Origin: Uloborus plumipes
Taxonomy: Eukaryota > Arthropoda > Arachnida > Araneae > Uloboridae
Direction: 5' to 3'
Length of the DNA stretch: 64,000 nucleotides
Assembly (NCBI GenBank): GCA_038373865.1
Contig: JAXGGA010005584.1
Span: forward strand, 1 to 64,000
A model generated the notes under the pieces. It did not search any database and was not told the DNA's origin. It saw only the letters and a program-made list of their open reading frames with translations. Position numbers and translations under genes: made by a program. Below, piece after piece: positions 58,434-64,000 of this stretch (its first letter is position 1; each line of letters begins with the position of its first letter).

Positions 58434-59322
58434 GCAGACACCTTTCTGTAAATCGGTTTTCTTTACAGCATAGGTTGCAGAGTTGAAAGACAACGTTAAG
58501 TGAATTTACGGATTTAAATTTAATTCCGTTGGCGAGTTTTTTTTTTTTTTTTTCTTTGTTTCAATGTCACTGACGGAAAATATGAAGCATGCAATTTCAA
58601 ATTCATTGTTCCTGACGTCTCACAGTTTTCAAAAAAAAAAAAAAATATATTTATTTAAGGGCCAAGTGTATTTACGATTACGAACTTTCACTGCAGGTAA
58701 AGTGTAGGAAATTAATTTCTGTTTTCCGAAATTTTACAGCAATGCGTTTTTTAATAATGTAATGTAAAATTACTAAACTTCTTTTCGTATCGTATTATAC
58801 ATGACAGTGCATGAAAATGACAATAAACTTGATTAGCAAACTTCAAGTGTCAGGCATCCATATGATTGGGCAGTTTGGATTAGAATTAAATTTTGCCTAA
58901 TAATGTCTTAATGTAAATTTACAACAGTAACAAATTAAAAGACATCTATAAAGCGTCGATGCTAATTTAACTCGAACATTTCAAGAAAATTTTAAATTCA
59001 TGAATAAAACCAGTTCATGTCATGCTGCCGCGCACGTTTCAATAAAATATTATTTGAATTGCTGTTTTATTCGTTATAATTTACGCAAAATGCAATAGTC
59101 ATCTAATTAGTCTTCAAATCTCTTCATGTAGTAATTGAGTAGCTAGTTCATGAAATAAGTGTATTGAAAATATAAATAAGGTATAAATAAGTTAACATTT
59201 GAAATTCTATTTTTCTTTAAACATTTGTTCTTTAAAAATTGACTTCTTTAAAATTTGAATTTGGTTTCGAGAAATTAATTAGGTATATGATTAAATAGAT
59301 ACATACACTATAAAAATGATTG
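58434..59322. other. Intron DNA, nothing recognised
   Basis: AT-rich with T and A runs at 58538-58553 and 58631-58644. Confidence 0.5.
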
Positions 59323-59690
59323 TTGCTTTACAATACAATACAGCTAATTTTATAGTAATAAGCTATAAAATTTTTACTCTTACCGTACGAAACTGTAAAA
59401 GTGCTGACTTTGCAGTAATAAACTGTAAAATTGCTAATTTTAGTTTATTGCAGTCCATTTTACGGCTTTAAACTGGAACCTCTGATGCCAGTATTACATT
59501 GTAGTTTTTACTGTATAATACAGCTAAATTTTATGGCGATAAACTATGATTTCTAATTTTACGGTAAGAAACTGTAAAATTACTAGTTTTACAGTTTATT
59601 ACTGCTCATTTTACAGTTTTAAATTGGAGCCTCGGCTGGCAGTATTATACTGTAAAAACAACACTTTATTTTCTTTCAGTGTAGATATTA
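59323..59690. repeat. TGTAAAA repeat family, copy 2
   Basis: The longest copy shows at least two units with AAACTGTAAAATT.CTAATTTTA, 'TTTAAACTGGAACCTC' and CAGTATTA. Same orientation as copy 1. Confidence 0.75.
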
Positions 59691-60563
59691 AAAAAGTAAA
59701 TCACTAAAATGAGCCTGTAATTTGCAAAATTTTACGGCGATAATTAATTTTACTTTACAATCTATTCATGTAAATTTCGTAAAGCAGCAAATTTAAAACA
59801 GTCCGTAAAAGTAAGAGCTAATTTAACTGAAATAATACGGAATTCTTTACTACTTATTTTGTATCCAGCGCAGGCACTTTGTCCTAATATAAACTCCATT
59901 TTGATCGATTCGATCGCAGAAAAAGATAGAAAGTCAGCTCATGTCGGCATAATATGCTACCGTGAATGTTTCCATAAAATATAATTTGAATTGCGATTTC
60001 ATCCCTTATCCTTTGCTCAAAATGCGTATTAAAGCGATAGTCAATTTTGTTTCTTCCCAACTTAGGAATTTGACATTCAAAAGAGTTGCGCACGGTTTAT
60101 TTCTCTATTCACCGCTGCTGCCTGCTTATATGCTAAACTATTCCATCCCATTTCTTAATATTTCCCGTTTCTGAATTTACATTTCCCATTTTTCATATAT
60201 AGAGGGCGTTGCGGATGGCTGCGCCGAAATGGCTCTTGTCGGATTAAAGTCCTAAATGACTTGGCTTTTAGAATTCGCTCACCAGTCTATTTGAGATCTC
60301 TTGAAAGCACGCTGTTGTTTATTTCGGCAGATAATTAAGATTTGTGAGACTATGATCGAGTTTAGTTGCTTTTTTTGGAATGGGGTTTTGATTGAGTCTG
60401 ATATAGGTGGGTTTTGAAACAATCTCGCAAGGTTGTGTTAAGTAATTAAAGTTGTTTGCAACTTTGATGGAGTTTTGTTGAATTTTGCTTGTTCTCTGCA
60501 TTTATATTTTGTTTGGTTTTTCTGATAGTTTTGATAATAGAGTAAGGAAGAAAGAAACTCTTA
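59691..60563. other. Intron DNA, nothing recognised
   Basis: Mixed AT-rich sequence with a slightly GC-richer part near 60190-60330; no inverted repeats or exons supported. Confidence 0.45.
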
Positions 60564-60827
60564 GGGCCATGCTCCACATCAGCGTAAAACGCGACCGAAA
60601 CTGAAGGCAGAAACCGAAAATCCGGGTACTTTCCATAGGTACACCATTGAATCCATTTTACGCTTCTGCCTAATTTTTCTGCTTTACGTCGATGTGGAGC
60701 ATGGCCCTCCACATTGACGTAAAGCAGAAGCGTAAAATGGATTCAATATTCCTATGGAAAAGTACCCGGATTTTCGGTTTCTGCCTTCAGTTTCGGTCGC
60801 GTTTTACGCTGATGTGGAGCATGGCCC
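60564..60827. mobile_element. 264-bp palindromic MITE GGGCCATGCTCCACAT
   Basis: The ends GGGCCATGCTCCACATCAGC and its exact inverse are flanked by TA. The arms stay nearly perfect through GTAAAACGCGACCGAAACTG and GGCAGAAACCGAAAATCCGG. The centre carries a second copy of the end motif (GTGGAGCATGGCCCTCCACA), so the element may be two units fused end to end. Confidence 0.85.
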
Positions 60828-62436
60828 TAACACTGATAAATTTCAAAAAAAAAAAAAAAGTACTACTTTTAGTATAGCAAAATTTTTTTCACCGATGATG
60901 TTTATGTAGGTTGTACTATCACATAAAAACAGAATCAAAAAATTTTGTAGAGTAAGAACACAAGAATTCAGTAGAATCAAAATTTAAAATCTACACTAGA
61001 AAAGAGACTTTATTAATATAGAATGGTGTAATAAGTCTGGATAAACATTTTTAAATAATTTTCAAGCAAAATACAACATGAGAATGTCATATTTTTGTAT
61101 GCATATTTGTTTCAAAATTGTTCTCAATAAATACGAAGTACGACTGATGTTTTTCAATGCAAGTTATTTTTTTTATAATGCTTGTGTACAATTATTTAGA
61201 TTTTCAAACGTTGTATGTTTATAATTTTTAAACACATTTTTGGAAATTGTGAACTCGATTTGAAGAATTAATATAGTTAATTAATCAAAGAAACTGATCA
61301 ATTACATTTCATAAAATTATCACTTTTAGAGTAACATTTAAAAATATTAATCATGTTACCCACAAAATAAAGCACCTCTTTATGTGAAAACAATAGCTGT
61401 GAAAGTAATTTGTACCGGTACACGAAACAAGTCAATAAATAAATAAATACAACTATTTAAATAAATAAGTAAACAAATAAAAAAATAAATAAAAAGTAAA
61501 TAAATAAAAATGAAGATAAATAAATAAATAAAAATAATAATTAAACAAAATAAAAACCCTTAACTTCTATAAAGAACTTATGTTTTCCTCAAAATATGTT
61601 TCAGGCACCATTATACGTTATTAGCTTCCTCCCTGTTTGAAACTATGGAAACCTTTTACCAATAACGTAAAAAGACCACAACTTTTTGTTTTCCGAAACA
61701 ATTAATGGATCTTCATATACCTAAAAACGTACCTTTTCCAGGAAGTTTTATGCACCCACAAATTACGAATCATTCAAATTCTAACATCCATAAATCTAAA
61801 TCAAGTACCTAAGCATGATTCCTGAAACGTAAGAAAGAGATACAAATCTTTAATAAAAAAAATCAGAAAAAAAAAATCTTCGATTGCAGGCGGTTTTTCA
61901 TTTTTGAAGCTGATCTTAATGATGATAAATGAGACAGAAAAGGACGGTTTTCTTTTTCTTAAGGTAGAAACTGAAGAGGAAAAAAACTGTTTTAAACTAG
62001 GAGGTTGAAGGAACGAGCTCTGTAGCTATTCGTCAAAGTTTAGAAAAACATATAGCTTAATGGAAGAGTACGGCCATTGAGTGAATATATTCCCTGAAAT
62101 ATTTCAGTTAAGGCAAATGGAAGAAGAGTGTCAGGTAAAAGTAAGGAAAATTGAAATACAACTTACATTTTTTTCCCAGAGGCAAACGCAAAAAGAAAAC
62201 CGTCACTTTGTCTTTCGACTTTAAATGCTAGACTACATGACGTTTATTACTGCGCGTCTGGTGCTACTTTGAGCACGATTCCTTTAGGATAAATGTAAAA
62301 AAACAAAGGCATGATTGTGCTCATTCAGCAAAGAAAAGTAAGAGACAACTAAACCTATGAAAGGCAAAATGGCGTAAGTGACAAAAATGAAAGTCGTTAG
62401 CTAATTAGTGCAAATGATACACCGCAAAAGATGAAC
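60828..62436. other. Intron DNA with an AAAT-rich stretch
   Basis: Mostly AT-rich unique sequence. It includes the AAAT microsatellite at 61433-61549. Nothing else recognised. Confidence 0.45.
61433..61549. repeat. Imperfect (AAAT)n microsatellite
   Basis: About 115 bp made of AAATAAATAAAT-type repeats with interruptions. Confidence 0.9.
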
Positions 62437-62668
62437 CGTGTTTTTACAGTATAATGTTGGCAGCCGAGGTTCCAATTTGAAATTGTAAAATGCACAGTAA
62501 TAAACTGTAAAACTAGCAATTTTACAGTTTTTTGCCGTAAAATTTAGCAATATTATACTGTAAAAACAACAGTATAATACTGACAGCCGAGGTTCCAGTT
62601 TAAAACTGTAAAATGCATGGTAATAAACTGTAAAATTAGGAATTTTACAGTTTATTACTGTAACTTAG
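62437..62668. repeat. TGTAAAA repeat family, copy 3 (inverted)
   Basis: Two direct units of about 115-120 bp, each with ACAGTATAAT, CAGCCGAGGTTCCA and AATAAACTGTAAAA, in the opposite orientation to copies 1 and 2. Confidence 0.78.
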
Positions 62669-62841
62669 GTGTTTTAAGAATAGAAAACTTCATACTAACT
62701 GTGTCGTTGCTAAATTTTCTTTGCATTGAGCATAGCTTTAATGAAAAAATCATGTACTAAGAATGGTGATGTAATATTCTTTTTTCAGTTTTATTTTGTG
62801 CATTTGATTACATTTTTCTCCTTGTGAGATAAAGTCTAAAT

Positions 62842-63569
62842 TAGGGATGCACCGATAAGCAAATTGGCCGATTGCCGATTAATCGGTTGTTGATAATCGG
62901 CCGATTAATCGGCTGAGCCGATTAATGGTAAGAATGATTGTTTTTAATACTACGATTTCACAATCACTGTTTTTGCTCTCTTATACAATTTCGAGTTTAG
63001 AAATAGTAAGTTACTTATTTCTGAGAAGATTTTTTTCCACTTTCCTAATTTTCACAAAATAATTTCAGTATTTTATTAAATTTCTTAGAACCGATTTACA
63101 TATTATTGTCAATAATATTGCATTAATACATTGTTAATTATATTAATTGGACATAAAATTTTAAAAAAAGGGGGGAGGGTCTGTGGTGAGCACTCCACAA
63201 TTTAGGAGTACTTTTAATTTTTAATTGTAATTATCAGTAGCAATTTAATTCAAGACTTTTATTCTTTGAAAATTAAAGGTTACCTAACACAGTACTAAGG
63301 AGAAAACTATCACACATGAAAAATGTTGCAACATTGTCTTTGTGTATATTTATTCAAAGCATTAAAAACTTAATATCAACTATGAGAATTATTATTACTG
63401 TCAATGAAATCCAGCACATAGTTTCTTAGTGAAGTACATTTTAAAGAATTGAAAAAAAAAAAAAAAAATTAGACGATTAATCGGCCCAATTTTGCCGATT
63501 ATTAATAATCGGCAAATTGACCGATTATGGCCGATTAATCGGTACTGCCGATTAATCGGTGCATCCCCA
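62842..63569. mobile_element. hAT-like AATCGGC element, copy 3
   Basis: The left end is TAGGGATGCACCGATAAGC and the right end GGTGCATCCCCA (one change). The flanks GTCTAAAT and GTCAAAAT are an 8-bp duplication with one mismatch, so this copy is older than copies 1 and 2. Same orientation as copy 1. Confidence 0.88.
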
Positions 63570-64000
63570 GTCAAAATGTCATAAATTATAAGTAAGCGAA
63601 TAATGTTCGGACAAAAAGTAATTTAATGAGACATTTCAAGAATGCCGTAATTAAATATTTTATTTGAGAATAACTGAGAGTAGTTCATTGAAAATTATGA
63701 AAAAAGTGCATTGCTCATAAAATATTTTGATCGCATAACCAAGATAAAATGTTTCATCAAATGTTGAAGTATTCAATTTAAAGCTTTAAATATAATTTCA
63801 TACGTAAAATACTGCGATAAAATCTACATGTCCTTTTTATATAATACATAAATTTCATACAAGAATTTCAAATTATTAAAAAGCAAAATATTCACTTTGA
63901 CGTTTCTTATTTAGTAGAAAAAGCTTAAAATTCTTATTCATAAAAATGGATCGTAAGAAAGTTGATGAAATTTAAGGGAAGAGACAGCATTAATAAAAAC
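63570..64000. other. Intron DNA at the window end
   Basis: AT-rich sequence without recognised features; the upstream Ig2, Ig1 and 5' exons must lie further on. Confidence 0.5.

Overview
This is eukaryotic, AT-rich, intron-dominated DNA from an animal. It is most likely an arthropod, and possibly a spider or other chelicerate: the host exons resemble arthropod LAR proteins, introns run to 19 kb, and the transposon mix is hAT, Tc1/mariner, piggyBac-like, Helitron and Ty3/Gypsy. The species call is weak; the animal call is firm.

The whole window lies inside one host gene on the minus strand, a LAR-type receptor protein tyrosine phosphatase (type IIa RPTP). Ten confident exons, read right to left, encode the end of Ig domain 2 (57087-56977), Ig3 (55739-55467), FN3-1 (53102-52815), FN3-2 in two exons (43349-43249 and 41173-40978), FN3-3 (21775-21488), FN3-4 (16586-16278), FN3-5 (11788-11477) and FN3-6 in two exons (10574-10377 and 5431-5339). 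All splice sites are GT-AG. Every domain boundary is phase 1, and the exons join in one frame (2169 nt, 723 codons). The signal peptide, Ig1, start of Ig2, FN3-7/8, membrane segment and phosphatase domains lie outside. A 21-nt in-frame microexon with strong splice signals (49618-49638) sits in the FN3-1/FN3-2 intron; a weaker 18-nt candidate (21194-21211) sits after FN3-3.

The introns are full of transposons. The clearest is a Ty3/Gypsy LTR retrotransposon (34560-40968) with two 623-bp LTRs that differ at about one base, a tRNA-Lys primer site and a 4-bp target duplication. It sits antisense to the host gene and begins nine bases past the FN3-2b splice donor. Its reading frame changes three times although the LTRs look young.

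Four large fold-back structures lie in introns: 1389-4157 (8-bp target duplication), 14571-16148, 26638-29598 (near-perfect arms of about 1.4 kb) and 33153-34161 (two mariner ends head to head, with a tRNA-derived SINE inside). A nest at about 6299-9496 holds four layers: an old inverted-repeat element, a hAT-like element, a Helitron and a Tc1/mariner element. Three dispersed hAT-like elements rich in AATCGGC, a cluster of CACTGTTAAA elements, two full piggyBac-like MITEs, a pogo-like MITE, two hairpin-started elements (one with a 143/144-bp minisatellite) and a degenerate tandem array (30150-31600) account for most of the rest. I found no second host gene, tRNA gene or rRNA gene.
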